A stretch of 64,000 bases of DNA from NCBI GenBank assembly GCA_910578455.1, contig CAJTQA010000007.1, forward strand, positions 30,267 through 94,266, read 5' to 3'. This document shows, piece after piece, positions 35,054 through 44,252 of the stretch (position 1 is its first letter; the number at the start of each line of letters is the position of its first letter). Made by a program: the position numbers and the translations under genes. The notes below the pieces were generated by a model that ran no database searches, had not been told where the DNA came from, and saw only the letters and a list, made by a program, of their open reading frames with translations. The DNA comes from an uncultured Dorea sp. (GTDB taxonomy: Bacteria; Bacillota; Clostridia; Lachnospirales; Lachnospiraceae).

Positions 35054-37207
35054 ATGTCTGTAAAAATAGCACTTGCGGGAAACCCAAACAGCGGCAAGAC
35101 GACGCTGTTCAATGCCCTGACTGGTTCCAATCAGTTCGTGGGCAACTGGCCGGGGGTAACGGTAGAGAAGAAGGAAGGAAAATTAAGGGGGCAAAAGGAT
35201 GTCATCATCATGGATCTTCCGGGCATCTATTCTCTGTCTCCCTACACATTGGAGGAAGTGGTGGCGAGGAATTATCTAATCGGTGACAGGCCGGATGCCA
35301 TCATTAATATCGTAGACGGCACGAACATTGAGCGTAATCTTTATCTGTCCACGCAGCTTATGGAGCTTGGGATCCCGGTGATCATGGCGGTGAATATGAT
35401 GGATATCGTACAAAAGAACGGCGATATGATCGACACGGGAAAGCTGGGTGAAAAGCTTGGCTGTGAGGTAACACGGATCTCTGCGCTTAAGGGAACGGGT
35501 GTTATGGAGACGGCGGATCGGGCGGTGCTCCTTGCGAAGTCCGGGAACGCGGCGAAGGCAGTCCATGAGTTTGGAGAAGAAGCAGAGAGTATTATAAAAA
35601 GAGTAGAAGAGCGGATTGTCGGAATCGTGCCTGCTGAACAGAAAAGATTTTTTGCGGTCAAGCTTTTGGAGAAAGATGACAAGATCAAGGAGCAGATGCC
35701 GTCCGTGCCGGACGTATCCGCAGACATAAAGGAGATGGAGGCGCAGTTTGACGATGATACGGAGAGTATCATCACGAATGAGAGGTATGTCTACATATCT
35801 TCGGTAATCGCGGAATGTGTGCAGAAAAACCGGACGCAGAAACTCACCATATCAGATAAGATAGACCGCTGGGTGACAAACCGATGGCTGGCGCTGCCTA
35901 TATTTGCAATTGTCATGTGGCTGGTGTATTATGTATCTGTATCGACAGTGGGGGCATTTGTAACAGACTGGACAAATGATGTGCTGTTCGGCGAGATCGT
36001 TCCTCCGGCAGTCGAGGGCATTCTTGTGGCCGTAAACTGTGCAGACTGGCTTAAGGGGCTCATTCTTGACGGAATTGTGGCAGGAGTGGGCGCGGTACTT
36101 GGCTTTGTACCGCAGATGCTTGTGTTGTTTATCTTCCTTGCATTTCTGGAAGGTTGCGGATATATGGCGCGGGTGGCGTTTATCATGGACAGGATCTTCC
36201 GCAAGTTCGGTCTTTCAGGGAAATCCTTCATCCCGATGCTCATCGGTACGGGATGCGGCGTGCCGGGGATTATGGCATCCAGGACGATTGAAAATGACAG
36301 GGACCGCAAGATGACGATCATGACGACTACATTTATCCCCTGCGGAGCAAAATTGCCGATCATCGCACTGATTGCAGGAGCGCTCTTTGACGGGGCGGCA
36401 TGGGTTGCGCCCAGCGCATACTTTGTAGGCATCGCAGCAGTCATCTGCTCCGGCATTATCTTAAAAAAGACGCGGATGTTCGCGGGAGACCCGGCGCCCT
36501 TCGTTATGGAGCTGCCGGCGTACCATATGCCGACAGCGGGGAATGTCCTTCGGAGCATGTGGGAGCGCGGGTATTCATTTATCAAAAAGGCAGGCACGAT
36601 CATCCTTGTGTCAACGGTTCTTTTATGGTTCCTAATGAGCTTTGGCTGGGCGGACGGATCTTTTGGGATGCTTGAGGCAGAACAGCTTGACAGCAGCATC
36701 CTGGCGGCTTTCGGAAGTATCCTTGCACCGCTTTTTGCGCCTCTCGGCTGGGGCGACTGGAAGATGGCGGTGGCGGCAGTTACCGGACTCATCGCCAAAG
36801 AGAGTGTGGTAGGAACATTCGGCATCCTGTTCGGGTTCGGGGAAGTTGCAGAGGACGGAACGGAAATCTGGGGACAGCTTGCAGGCAGCATGACAGCGAT
36901 AGCCGCGTACTCTTTCCTTGTGTTCAACCTCCTGTGCGCGCCCTGCTTTGCGGCGATGGGAGCCATCAGGCGAGAGATGAATAATATAAAATGGTTCTGG
37001 TTTGCAATCGGATACCAGACACTTTTCGCCTATGTCGTATCACTCTGCGTGTATCAGATTGGAAACGTGCTGACAGGCGGTGGTTTCGGCGTCGGGACAG
37101 TTGCGGCAATAGTCCTTGCCATTATGTTTATCTATCTGCTGGCGCGCCCCTATAAGGAAAGAGAGCCATTGAAGATGGGCATGAATGGGATGGCTGCGGC
37201 GAGATAA
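35054..37207 (+). CDS. feoB: ferrous iron transporter FeoB
   Basis: 717 residues. The N-terminal G domain carries GNPNSGKT (P-loop), DLPGIYSLSP (G3) and NMMD (G4), followed by a helical GDI-like domain. The membrane part (from about 285) has the two Gate motifs, the first with the GTGCGVPGI Cys, and the CAPCFAAMGAIRRE second region. It moves Fe(II) across the membrane. AAGGAGG (35041-35047) fits the ATG at 35054 and touches an in-frame ATG at 35048. Confidence 0.97.
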   Translation: MSVKIALAGNPNSGKTTLFNALTGSNQFVGNWPGVTVEKKEGKLRGQKDVIIMDLPGIYSLSPYTLEEVVARNYLIGDRPDAIINIVDGTNIERNLYLSTQLMELGIPVIMAVNMMDIVQKNGDMIDTGKLGEKLGCEVTRISALKGTGVMETADRAVLLAKSGNAAKAVHEFGEEAESIIKRVEERIVGIVPAEQKRFFAVKLLEKDDKIKEQMPSVPDVSADIKEMEAQFDDDTESIITNERYVYISSVIAECVQKNRTQKLTISDKIDRWVTNRWLALPIFAIVMWLVYYVSVSTVGAFVTDWTNDVLFGEIVPPAVEGILVAVNCADWLKGLILDGIVAGVGAVLGFVPQMLVLFIFLAFLEGCGYMARVAFIMDRIFRKFGLSGKSFIPMLIGTGCGVPGIMASRTIENDRDRKMTIMTTTFIPCGAKLPIIALIAGALFDGAAWVAPSAYFVGIAAVICSGIILKKTRMFAGDPAPFVMELPAYHMPTAGNVLRSMWERGYSFIKKAGTIILVSTVLLWFLMSFGWADGSFGMLEAEQLDSSILAAFGSILAPLFAPLGWGDWKMAVAAVTGLIAKESVVGTFGILFGFGEVAEDGTEIWGQLAGSMTAIAAYSFLVFNLLCAPCFAAMGAIRREMNNIKWFWFAIGYQTLFAYVVSLCVYQIGNVLTGGGFGVGTVAAIVLAIMFIYLLARPYKEREPLKMGMNGMAAAR

Positions 37208-37243
37208 GGGCTGAAAAAATCATAAAAACGGAGGTTTTTTAAT

Positions 37244-37381
37244 ATGGGAACTTTTGCGGTAGGGTCAATTGTATGTTTCTTTGTAGGACTTGCGGTAAGG
37301 AGCATGGTTCGGGATAAGAAGAACGGGAAGTCCATACAATGCGGAGGCAATTGTAAAAACTGCGGCGGGCATTGCCGCTAG
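37244..37381 (+). CDS. FeoB-associated Cys-rich membrane protein
   Basis: 45 residues: one membrane helix (about 4-20), a basic linker (VRDKKNGK) and a Cys cluster CGGNCKNCGGHC at the C-terminus. This is the layout of the FeoB-associated Cys-rich family, found just after feoB in many anaerobes and probably binding iron at the inner face. CGGAGGTTTTTTAAT precedes the ATG. A terminator follows at once. Confidence 0.88.
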   Translation: MGTFAVGSIVCFFVGLAVRSMVRDKKNGKSIQCGGNCKNCGGHCR

Positions 37382-37387
37382 CCAGAT

Positions 37388-37436
37388 AAAAGCATCTTAA
37401 AGAGGATCAGCAGATTCCTTTTTAAGATGCTTTTTT
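37388..37436 (+). terminator. terminator of the feo operon
   Basis: AAGCATCTTAAA (37390-37401) pairs with TTTAAGATGCTT (37421-37432), then a T run; the loop is 19 bases. Confidence 0.8.
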
Positions 37437-37474
37437 AAATGGAAATGCAGGGTGAAACATTAGGGAAAGAAATA

Positions 37475-37503
37475 TTGCGTTTCCTGTATCAGCATGTCAT
37501 AAT
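37475..37503 (+). promoter_or_regulatory. possible promoter of the Fe-S protein gene
   Basis: TTGCGT, 17 bases, CATAAT (37498-37503), about 70 bases before the gene. The -10 matches 5 of 6 bases, the -35 only 3. Confidence 0.35.
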
Positions 37504-37574
37504 AAAATATATAAATAAATTAACGGGGTGGGAAAGACGGAAAAATAAAGCCAGGTGACGGCAGGAGGAGAATG

Positions 37575-38264
37575 ATGGGACTGACAGAAGAATTAAAGAC
37601 ATTGCTGTTTCAAAACGGAGCAGCGCTGGTGGGAATCGGAGATTTAAGAGGAGTCAGGGGATGTGATTATGATACGGGCATTTCTGTAGCGGCTTTGCTG
37701 CCGGAAAATGTTATCCGAGATTTGCAGCATGCGCCCACAAAAGAGTATTATGATCTGTACTACTCTCTGAATGATAGGCTGAATGAGATTGTGAAAGCCG
37801 GTGAAAGTCTTTTGCAGGAAAAAGGCTTTTCGGCTTACGCGCAGACTACAGACCGCGTGAAGGTTGATTCGGATAGATGCTCGAAACTTCCGCATAAGAC
37901 GGTGGCTGTGAAAGCCGGCCTTGGATGGATCGGGAAAAATGGGCTTCTGGTTACAGAAAAGTTCGGTTCCGCAGTGAGGATATCCTCGTTGCTGACCAAC
38001 GCTCCGCTGAAACATGATATTCCGGTTGAAAGCTCACAGTGCGGAGCCTGCACTCTCTGCGTGAAAAGCTGTCCGGCACAGGCGCTTAGCGGAACACTGT
38101 GGAAAGCGGGAACGGAAAGAGAAAAGATAGTCGATGTGGAAAAATGCTATGAAAAGCAGTCGGAAATTATGTATGGGGCAACAGGGATTAAGACAGACCT
38201 ATGCGGCAAATGTTTTGCCGTATGCATGTATACACAAAGGTATCTGAATAAAAGCAGGAAATAA
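37575..38264 (+). CDS. QueG-like double-cluster 4Fe-4S protein
   Basis: 229 residues. The C-terminal part has CGACTLCVKSCPAQAL and a second group CGKCFAVC, the two-cluster arrangement of epoxyqueuosine reductase. The middle (GLGWIGKNGLLV) also matches that family. It is shorter than QueG (usually above 300 residues) and lacks the C-terminal HEAT part, so a true queuosine role is unsure. AGGAGG (37563-37568) sets the ATG at 37575 over that at 37572. Confidence 0.75.
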   Translation: MGLTEELKTLLFQNGAALVGIGDLRGVRGCDYDTGISVAALLPENVIRDLQHAPTKEYYDLYYSLNDRLNEIVKAGESLLQEKGFSAYAQTTDRVKVDSDRCSKLPHKTVAVKAGLGWIGKNGLLVTEKFGSAVRISSLLTNAPLKHDIPVESSQCGACTLCVKSCPAQALSGTLWKAGTEREKIVDVEKCYEKQSEIMYGATGIKTDLCGKCFAVCMYTQRYLNKSRK

Positions 38265-38283
38265 AATTTTAGGAGGCACTATT

Positions 38284-38790
38284 ATGGGAATGTTAGCATG
38301 TTACATGGAGGCGGACCGTGAGTTGATTGAAAGGCTGAAAACGGAGTCCGGAGAAGAGATTTTTGAGGAAATTGAAGAGATAGATGAAGAAGGCGAGGCT
38401 GAGGTATATGACCTGGATAAGCTATGGGACGGACTTCACTTTATCTTGACAGGGGTTTCAGCAAATTCACCAAGGGAAAATTCTCTTCTGAGCGAGGCTA
38501 TACAGGGAACAGAGATGTTTACAGATGACGATGATGACGAATTTATCGCTTATATATATCCGGAGCGTGCAGCAGAGATATCGGCAGCTTTGGATGAATT
38601 CGACATAGAGAAGGCTCTCGCAGGATTTAAGCCGCATGTACTGGCAGAAAACGATATCTATCCGGATATTTGGGAGGATGATGAGACGGATGAGCTGAGA
38701 GAAGAATTGTCAGAGTCGTTCTGCGGATTGAAAGAGTTTTATCAGTCCATAGCTGATGAGGGCAAGGGGGTCATCGTAAGCATTTATTAA
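38284..38790 (+). CDS. DUF1877 (YfbM-like) family protein
   Basis: 168 residues, very acidic. The pattern LDKLWDGLHFILTG, then IYPERAAEISAALDEFD, is typical of DUF1877. Proteins of this type are small, soluble and of unknown role. TTAGGAGGCACTATT precedes the ATG, 20 bases after the QueG-like gene. Confidence 0.85.
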   Translation: MGMLACYMEADRELIERLKTESGEEIFEEIEEIDEEGEAEVYDLDKLWDGLHFILTGVSANSPRENSLLSEAIQGTEMFTDDDDDEFIAYIYPERAAEISAALDEFDIEKALAGFKPHVLAENDIYPDIWEDDETDELREELSESFCGLKEFYQSIADEGKGVIVSIY

Positions 38791-38873
38791 AATATGCTGT
38801 CGCCGGCTATGTGCCGTTTTGGATTTTTCTGATTTTGGACCGGCGAAGAAATCGGAAAGGGAGGCGAAACGAA

Positions 38874-39695
38874 TTGAAGAAATATATACCGTCGATATTA
38901 TTGTTTTGCTTGTTTGAAATAATAGCGGTGTCTTTGACCCTGGCAAAGGGCAATCTGTTTTATTTTCTGAATTTTACTTATATTGGCGGATGCATTGCTG
39001 CGGGGCTTGCATTGTTTGCCAGAGGAAAAAGATATGCAAGGCGGTTTGTCCAATTTGCTGTTGGAACCTATATGCTGGTGTATCTTGGTTTTATATGCCG
39101 TGAAAATATGCAGATAGAGGGTTTCTGGTATTACCTGTTTCTCGGTGTTTTCGAGGCGGCGGTGATTCATTATGCGGTGGCGAAGATATTAGGGCCGCTG
39201 ATTTTTGGCAGGGGCTGGTGCGGGTATGCTTGCTGGACGGCGATGGTTCTGGATTTTCTTCCTTATAAGAGGCCGGAAAGACATGGTCGGCGGCTTGGAT
39301 TCATCCGGTATATTGCATTTGCACTGTCATTTGCATTGGTTGCTGGGCTGTTTCTGATGAAAGCCGCAGATTTGGAGAAGGTGATGTTCTGGCTGTTTAT
39401 CGGAGGAAATCTGCTTTATTATACGGCAGGAATTGTCCTTGCATATGTGTTCAGAGATAACCGGGCATTTTGCAAATATGTCTGCCCGGTCACGGTTTTT
39501 CTTAAACCGATGAGCTATTATTCGATGCTGAGGGTACACTGCGATGAGGGGAAGTGCATCCGGTGCGGTAAGTGCCTAAATGCCTGCCCGATGGAAGTGG
39601 AAGTGAACCGGGAATCACGGAACCGGGAGAATGCTACGGAATGCATCCTGTGCTATGAGTGCGTGAAAGCCTGCCCGGTGAAGGCGCTGCGGTAA
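38874..39695 (+). CDS. NapH-like membrane 4Fe-4S protein
   Basis: About 273 residues from a TTG start. Five or six membrane helices (about 5-25, 30-50, 60-80, 85-110, 140-165, 175-195) are followed by two ferredoxin clusters, CIRCGKCLNACP and CILCYECVKACP. GRGWCGYACW matches the conserved GRxxCGYxC motif of the NapH/FixG group. These proteins carry electrons at the membrane. AGGGAGG (38858-38864) lies 9 bases before the TTG; an in-frame ATG at 38811 has no such site. No nitrate reductase is nearby; partner unknown. Confidence 0.8.
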   Translation: MKKYIPSILLFCLFEIIAVSLTLAKGNLFYFLNFTYIGGCIAAGLALFARGKRYARRFVQFAVGTYMLVYLGFICRENMQIEGFWYYLFLGVFEAAVIHYAVAKILGPLIFGRGWCGYACWTAMVLDFLPYKRPERHGRRLGFIRYIAFALSFALVAGLFLMKAADLEKVMFWLFIGGNLLYYTAGIVLAYVFRDNRAFCKYVCPVTVFLKPMSYYSMLRVHCDEGKCIRCGKCLNACPMEVEVNRESRNRENATECILCYECVKACPVKALR

Positions 39696-39808
39696 CTGCT
39701 GTTGGGCAGGCTATGGCGGCGGCCCGGCAATGCCCGGCAGATTTCGCCCGGCGGAGGACTGGCAGGGAGATTTAATGCGTAAAAGTGCAATTGCAGAAGG
39801 AGAGAAAG

Positions 39809-40840
39809 ATGGATTTAACGAAATTTTCATGGACAAGAGAGCCGCAGAGCTGCGAGATAATGGGGGATCGGATAGAGGTTGTCACAAAGCCCCATACAGA
39901 TTTGTGGCAGAGGACTTATTATCATTTCCGAAATGACAATGCTCCGGTTTTTCAGATGGAGACAGAGGAAAAGTATTTCAGCTTTATTGTGAAGACCGAA
40001 TTTGAGGGGAGCCATCACCGGTTTGACCAGTGCGGGATTGTCATGTATCTGGACAGCGAGAACTGGCTGAAGGGTTCTGTAGAGTATGAAAATGAGGAAT
40101 TTCAACATCTGGGGAGCGTTGTCACCAATCAAGGGTATTCAGACTGGGCGACGACGGTGATAGATTCTTCAGTGAAAACTATGTGGTACAGGCTCAGCCG
40201 GAGGGAAGACGATTACAGTATCGAATGTGCAGCGGACGGAGATGAATTCCAGCAGATGCGTATCTGCCATATGCACGCCGGAAAAGGAAAGATACGGTTT
40301 GGCATCTATGCCTGTTCTCCGGAGGAATCGTCTTTTAAAGCAGTATTTTCCGGGCTGGAGCTGATGGAATGCCAGTGGAGGGCCCATGACGGGCAGCAGC
40401 CGGATGAGGTGGCCATGATTAGGAGAATGCAGAAAAAAGATACAGGCAAGGTGGCTGACATCTGGCTTTGCACCAACCTGGAGGCGCATGGATTCATCCC
40501 GGCCAAGTATTGGAAAGACAATTTCGAGACAGTCAAGGAAATGCTCGGGCAGGCGGAAGTGTACGTTTACGGAGAGGAAGAAGAGATACAGGGGTTTGTT
40601 GGGCTGGATGATGATTATATTGCAGGAATTTTTGTCAGGAGCGGGATGCGTTCCGGCGGCATCGGAAAAAGGCTTTTGGATTACGTGAAAGGTATAAAAC
40701 CGCAGCTTTCCTTAAGCGTGTATCAGAAGAATGAGCGGGCGGTTCGGTTCTACCGGCGAGAAGGGTTCGTGATCCGGGGCGAGGGCATGGATGAAAATAC
40801 GGGAGAGAAAGAATATTCCATGATGTGGAAGAATGAGTAA
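39809..40840 (+). CDS. DUF1349 - GNAT acetyltransferase fusion
   Basis: 343 residues in two parts. Residues 1-190 form a concanavalin-like DUF1349 domain (FSWTREPQSCEI, FDQCGIVMYLDSENWLKGS, RFGIYACSP). Residues 205-343 form a GNAT domain with the acetyl-CoA loop RSGGIGKRLLDY and a final YRREGFV. DUF1349 proteins often bind or act on sugars. AAGGAGAGAAAG sets the ATG at 39809 rather than 39785. The fusion joins two domains usually found apart; its substrate is not known. Confidence 0.85.
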   Translation: MDLTKFSWTREPQSCEIMGDRIEVVTKPHTDLWQRTYYHFRNDNAPVFQMETEEKYFSFIVKTEFEGSHHRFDQCGIVMYLDSENWLKGSVEYENEEFQHLGSVVTNQGYSDWATTVIDSSVKTMWYRLSRREDDYSIECAADGDEFQQMRICHMHAGKGKIRFGIYACSPEESSFKAVFSGLELMECQWRAHDGQQPDEVAMIRRMQKKDTGKVADIWLCTNLEAHGFIPAKYWKDNFETVKEMLGQAEVYVYGEEEEIQGFVGLDDDYIAGIFVRSGMRSGGIGKRLLDYVKGIKPQLSLSVYQKNERAVRFYRREGFVIRGEGMDENTGEKEYSMMWKNE

Positions 40841-40875
40841 GAGTGAAAAAGAGCCGGGATTTGAAGGAGATTAAG

Positions 40876-41706
40876 ATGAAATCGGTTTTACTTATTGGAC
40901 AATCAAATATGGCAGGGCGCGGCTTTTTACATGAAGTCAAGCCAATCTGCAATGAAAATATTTTTATGTTAAGAAATGGAAGGTGGCAGATGATGGCAGA
41001 GCCGATTCATTTTGACAGAGCGGTCTCCGGCGTTGGGCCGGCGGCGTCATTTGCACAGGCATGGTGCAATGCAAACAAGAACGGGAAAATTGGGCTGATA
41101 CCTTGTGCTGAAGGCGGCAGTTCCATTGATGAATGGAATGTGGAAGGGGCTTTATACCGCCATGCAATTAGCGAGGCAAGATTCGCGATGGAAAATAGCG
41201 AATTGGAGGCAATCTTGTGGCATCAGGGAGAAAGTGACAGCCATAGCGGGCAATATAAGGACTATTATCAAAAACTCGATGAAATAGTAAGCTCATTCAG
41301 AAAAGAATTAGGAGTTAAGGAAGTTCCTTTTATACTCGGAGGCCTGGGTGATTATTTGGGGAAATCCGCATTTGGAATGAGCTGCGTAGAATATGAAATG
41401 GTCAATCGGGAGTTGCTTAGATACGCGGAAAATAACGATAATTGCTACTTTGTAACCGGAGAAAAATTGTATTCAAACCCGGACGGCATACATATCAACG
41501 CAGAATCCCAGAGAAGGTTTGGCGTAAGGTATTTTGAGGCTTATCAGACAAAATCAAACGTGGACAGACCGCTGGATGATGAAACGGAAATCGTAAAGGA
41601 ATATTGTGAAAAAGAACATACCGTTGCTGAAAAAAGATATATGGCATTAGAGCAATTTACTTTGGGGAAGTTGGCGTTAGAAGAAGTGATGGAATATTTG
41701 AGGTAG
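40876..41706 (+). CDS. SASA-family carbohydrate esterase
   Basis: 276 residues of an SGNH-type fold. LLIGQSNMAGRG holds the catalytic Ser, LWHQGESDSH is the block-II-like motif, and NPDGIHINAESQ carries the C-terminal Asp/His. This is the sialate O-acetylesterase/DUF303 group, which removes acetyl groups from sugars. No signal peptide is seen, so it probably acts in the cytoplasm. GGAGATTAAG sets the ATG; GTG at 40843 is weaker. DUF3788 follows at once. Confidence 0.82.
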   Translation: MKSVLLIGQSNMAGRGFLHEVKPICNENIFMLRNGRWQMMAEPIHFDRAVSGVGPAASFAQAWCNANKNGKIGLIPCAEGGSSIDEWNVEGALYRHAISEARFAMENSELEAILWHQGESDSHSGQYKDYYQKLDEIVSSFRKELGVKEVPFILGGLGDYLGKSAFGMSCVEYEMVNRELLRYAENNDNCYFVTGEKLYSNPDGIHINAESQRRFGVRYFEAYQTKSNVDRPLDDETEIVKEYCEKEHTVAEKRYMALEQFTLGKLALEEVMEYLR

Positions 41707-41708
41707 GC

Positions 41709-42191
41709 ATGCAGCGGGCGAAAAGTAACAATATATTGGAGGAATGTGCGGATATGATTGATCTACAGGACAAGGGCGTCTGCCCGACGATTGAGGAGAT
41801 CGGCGAATATGTCGGAAATCCTGTTTTCATGGATTTTTGTACGGAAATCAAGAACGTATATAATTGTAAGGAAAAAATAGAATACAGTTCATGCAGTTGG
41901 GAACGGGGCTGGAATATTAAATTTAAAAAGGCAGGGAAAGCATTGTGTACCATATATCCAAGGGAATGTTATATTACAGTTCTGGTTGTTGTAGGTACAA
42001 AGGAAAAGCCGTATGTTGAGGAAATACTGCCGGAATGTACGATTGAAATGCAAAATATATATAATCAGACACAGGAAGGAAACGGACAAAGGTGGCTGAT
42101 GATTGATATAGAGGACAAAGAAGACTTGTATAATGATCTGCTCCGCTTGATTCAGATCCGCCGAAAGGCGGCAAGCCTTTCTTCCCGATGA
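41709..42191 (+). CDS. DUF3788 family protein
   Basis: 160 residues from the ATG at 41709 (GAGG 6 bases upstream), or 145 from an ATG at 41754 with GGAGG 11 bases upstream; both are possible. CPTIEEIGEYVGNP and SSCSWERGWNIKFKKAGKALC fit DUF3788, a small soluble family. It starts 2 bases after the esterase gene. The last residues (IRRKAASLSSR) are encoded by a small GC hairpin and may be a changed tail. Confidence 0.72.
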   Translation: MQRAKSNNILEECADMIDLQDKGVCPTIEEIGEYVGNPVFMDFCTEIKNVYNCKEKIEYSSCSWERGWNIKFKKAGKALCTIYPRECYITVLVVVGTKEKPYVEEILPECTIEMQNIYNQTQEGNGQRWLMIDIEDKEDLYNDLLRLIQIRRKAASLSSR

Positions 42192-42242
42192 AGGAGCAGC
42201 ACGTTATTTTTCATAGAATTAACTGATAAGGAGAGGCGTCTG

Positions 42243-42803
42243 ATGAACGATACAATGGAATTTGCAAACAGAGAAGAATTTAGAAAATGGCTGCAGGAGA
42301 ATTGTCTGTCCGGCGACGGCATTTGGATTTTATTTGGAAAGGCTGGCGGGCCAAAGACAATAAAAGCTGGAGAGGCGCTTGAGGAAGCGCTCTGCTTTGG
42401 GTGGATTGACGGACAGATGAAAAGTATTGACGATAAAACATACAAAAAGTATTTTTCTATGCGTAGGGATAAGAGCAAGTGGTCAGAGAAAAATAAGGCG
42501 TTGACGGAAAAACTCGAAGAACAGGGGTTAATGACGGATTTCGGCAGAAAGAAGATAGAGGAGGCAAAAAAGAACGGCCAGTGGGACGCGCCAAAGCCCG
42601 GGGCAGTTACAGAGGAGCAGATTGCAAGCCTTTCTGTGCTGCTGGAAAAGTATGAACCGGCCTGCACGAATTTTCACGCAATGCCCCTGTCAGTAAAGAA
42701 AACCTACACGCGGGCGTATTTTGACGCAAAAACAGATGTCGGCCGGGAAAAGAGAATCGCCTGGATGGTGGACAGGCTTAATAAGAATTTAAAGCCTATG
42801 TAA
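42243..42803 (+). CDS. YdeI/OmpD-associated family protein
   Basis: 186 residues. The pattern FRKWLQENCLSGDGIWILFGK, then EALEEALCFGWIDGQMKSID, is the YdeI signature. The middle carries a Lys-rich segment, and the C-terminal part a typical AxFDAKTDVGREKRIAWM-like motif. The biochemical role is not settled. AAGGAGAGGCGTCTG precedes the ATG. Its end overlaps the facing MATE remnant by 8 bases. Confidence 0.85.
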   Translation: MNDTMEFANREEFRKWLQENCLSGDGIWILFGKAGGPKTIKAGEALEEALCFGWIDGQMKSIDDKTYKKYFSMRRDKSKWSEKNKALTEKLEEQGLMTDFGRKKIEEAKKNGQWDAPKPGAVTEEQIASLSVLLEKYEPACTNFHAMPLSVKKTYTRAYFDAKTDVGREKRIAWMVDRLNKNLKPM

Positions 42804-43599
42804 CGGTGTGGTTTTGAAGCGGTTGTCTGTGTGATTGTTGTTGGGACGCCGCAGATAGGCTTATATCTTTCAGGTACATAAATATGCAAATCAGCGTTAA
42901 AACCATTTCCACAACAGGCTGTGCGGCAATTACGCCATTCAATTTCCAAAAGTGGTTTAATATGATTACTCCCGGGATAAACAATGCTGCATTTCTTAGA
43001 ACGGTGATAATCAGTGATTTTATTGCTTTTCCCAATGCCTGAAAATAACTTGTTATCATGTTGATTATGCCAAGCAAGGGAGCTGACAGACAAAGGATTT
43101 TCAGAAAATATCCCGTTTGTTCAATCAGAAGGTGGTTCTGCAGAAATATAGCGGCAAGCTGCTTTCCGCAAAGGACGAAAGAAAAAGTGAATACTGCGCC
43201 CAGCAAAGTTCCGTACAGTATGGAATATTTCATCATGTCAGTCATGCGTTTTCTCTCGTTTCTGCCGTAGCAATAGCCCACTAAAGGAGCAACGCCCTGC
43301 GATAATCCTACGGACAGCAAAATGGGAATCAGGTCAAGCTTATATGCAACACCGTAAGCGGCGACTGCGTCAGAACCGTATATGCCGATATAATTGTTAA
43401 GAACAATATTGGAGACGCTCATAAGCACAGTAATGAGGGCTCCTGGGATTCCAATGCTTACAACGCTGCGAACCATCTTTGCGTTTGGTGAAAATCGTCT
43501 GGGCGTCAGTGGCACCAACTGGTTTCCCTTGTGTCCTTCATGTATCATGCAGACAATGTAATATACGGTCGCGCATGCAAAACCTAAGGATGTTATTAG
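42796..43599 (-). pseudogene. MATE-family efflux transporter, C-terminal remnant
   Basis: The intact frame gives 250 residues from an ATG at 43548 to the stop at 42796. In-frame MATE-like sequence continues upstream for another 17 codons (LITSLGFACATVYYIVC) to a TGA just past 43599. Full MATE proteins have about 450 residues and 12 helices; this keeps about 6 and the SIGIPGALITVLMSVSN repeat start. No ribosome site suits the ATG. The 5' half is missing and the upstream gene reads the other way, so this is a deletion remnant. Confidence 0.8.
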
Positions 43600-43667
43600 T
43601 CAAAAAGCTGGGGAAGGGGACATATAAACTGATGTAAACGTCAAATAAATGAATTGGAGGTCTTGAT

Positions 43668-44252
43668 ATGGAAGAACGTATGAAAAAACAAATGGCATTT
43701 GCCCTGGAGATTGATAAGGTGAAAAATATATTCCGGCAGACTCATTTATCTTTGCGTGGAAGGAATGAAAATGACGCGGAGCATTCCTGGCATATGGCAG
43801 TTATGGCGTATCTGCTAAAAGAATACGCAAATGAGGAAGTGGATATAGCGAAGGTAATGCTCATGTGCCTGATTCACGATATTGTCGAAATTGACGCAGG
43901 AGATACTTATGCTTATGACGAGGAGGGCTTGAAAACGCAGAAAGCCAGGGAAGACGCCGCCAAGGAACGGATATTTTCCATTCTTCCCGAGGAGCAAAAA
44001 GCAGAATTTACAGCGCTGTTTGATGAATTCGAGGCATATGAAACTGCCGAGTCAAGATTTGTGCACGCCATAGATAATCTGCAGCCGCTTATGTTAAACA
44101 ACAGCAACGACGGCAGCGATTGGCGTGAGCATGAAGTTACCGCCGAGCAGGTCTACACACGGCAGAGAAAGACAAAATTAGGGTCGGAAAAGTTGTTTGA
44201 AATAACAGACGCCATCATTCAGGATAATATCCGGAAGGGAAACCTGAAATGA
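43668..44252 (+). CDS. HD-domain phosphohydrolase (YfbR/HDDC2-like)
   Basis: 194 residues. The metal site is read as His in NDAEHSWHMA, the HD pair in LMCLIHDIVEID, and a later Asp in FVHAIDNLQPL. This arrangement fits 5'-deoxynucleotidases of the YfbR/HDDC2 group, which remove phosphate from dNMPs. TTGGAGGTCTTGAT precedes the ATG. Its ATGA overlap with the next acetyltransferase gene shows a tight operon. Confidence 0.85.
   Translation: MEERMKKQMAFALEIDKVKNIFRQTHLSLRGRNENDAEHSWHMAVMAYLLKEYANEEVDIAKVMLMCLIHDIVEIDAGDTYAYDEEGLKTQKAREDAAKERIFSILPEEQKAEFTALFDEFEAYETAESRFVHAIDNLQPLMLNNSNDGSDWREHEVTAEQVYTRQRKTKLGSEKLFEITDAIIQDNIRKGNLK

Noticed and set aside
39714..39760. Three CCCGGC-containing copies between the NapH-like and DUF1349-GNAT genes
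   Set aside because: The units are short and unequal in spacing; not enough to call a repeat array or binding sites.
42158..42171. CCGCC-GAAA-GGCGG hairpin at the end of the DUF3788 gene
   Set aside because: It lies within codons, and no T run follows, so it is neither a good terminator nor a clear RNA element.
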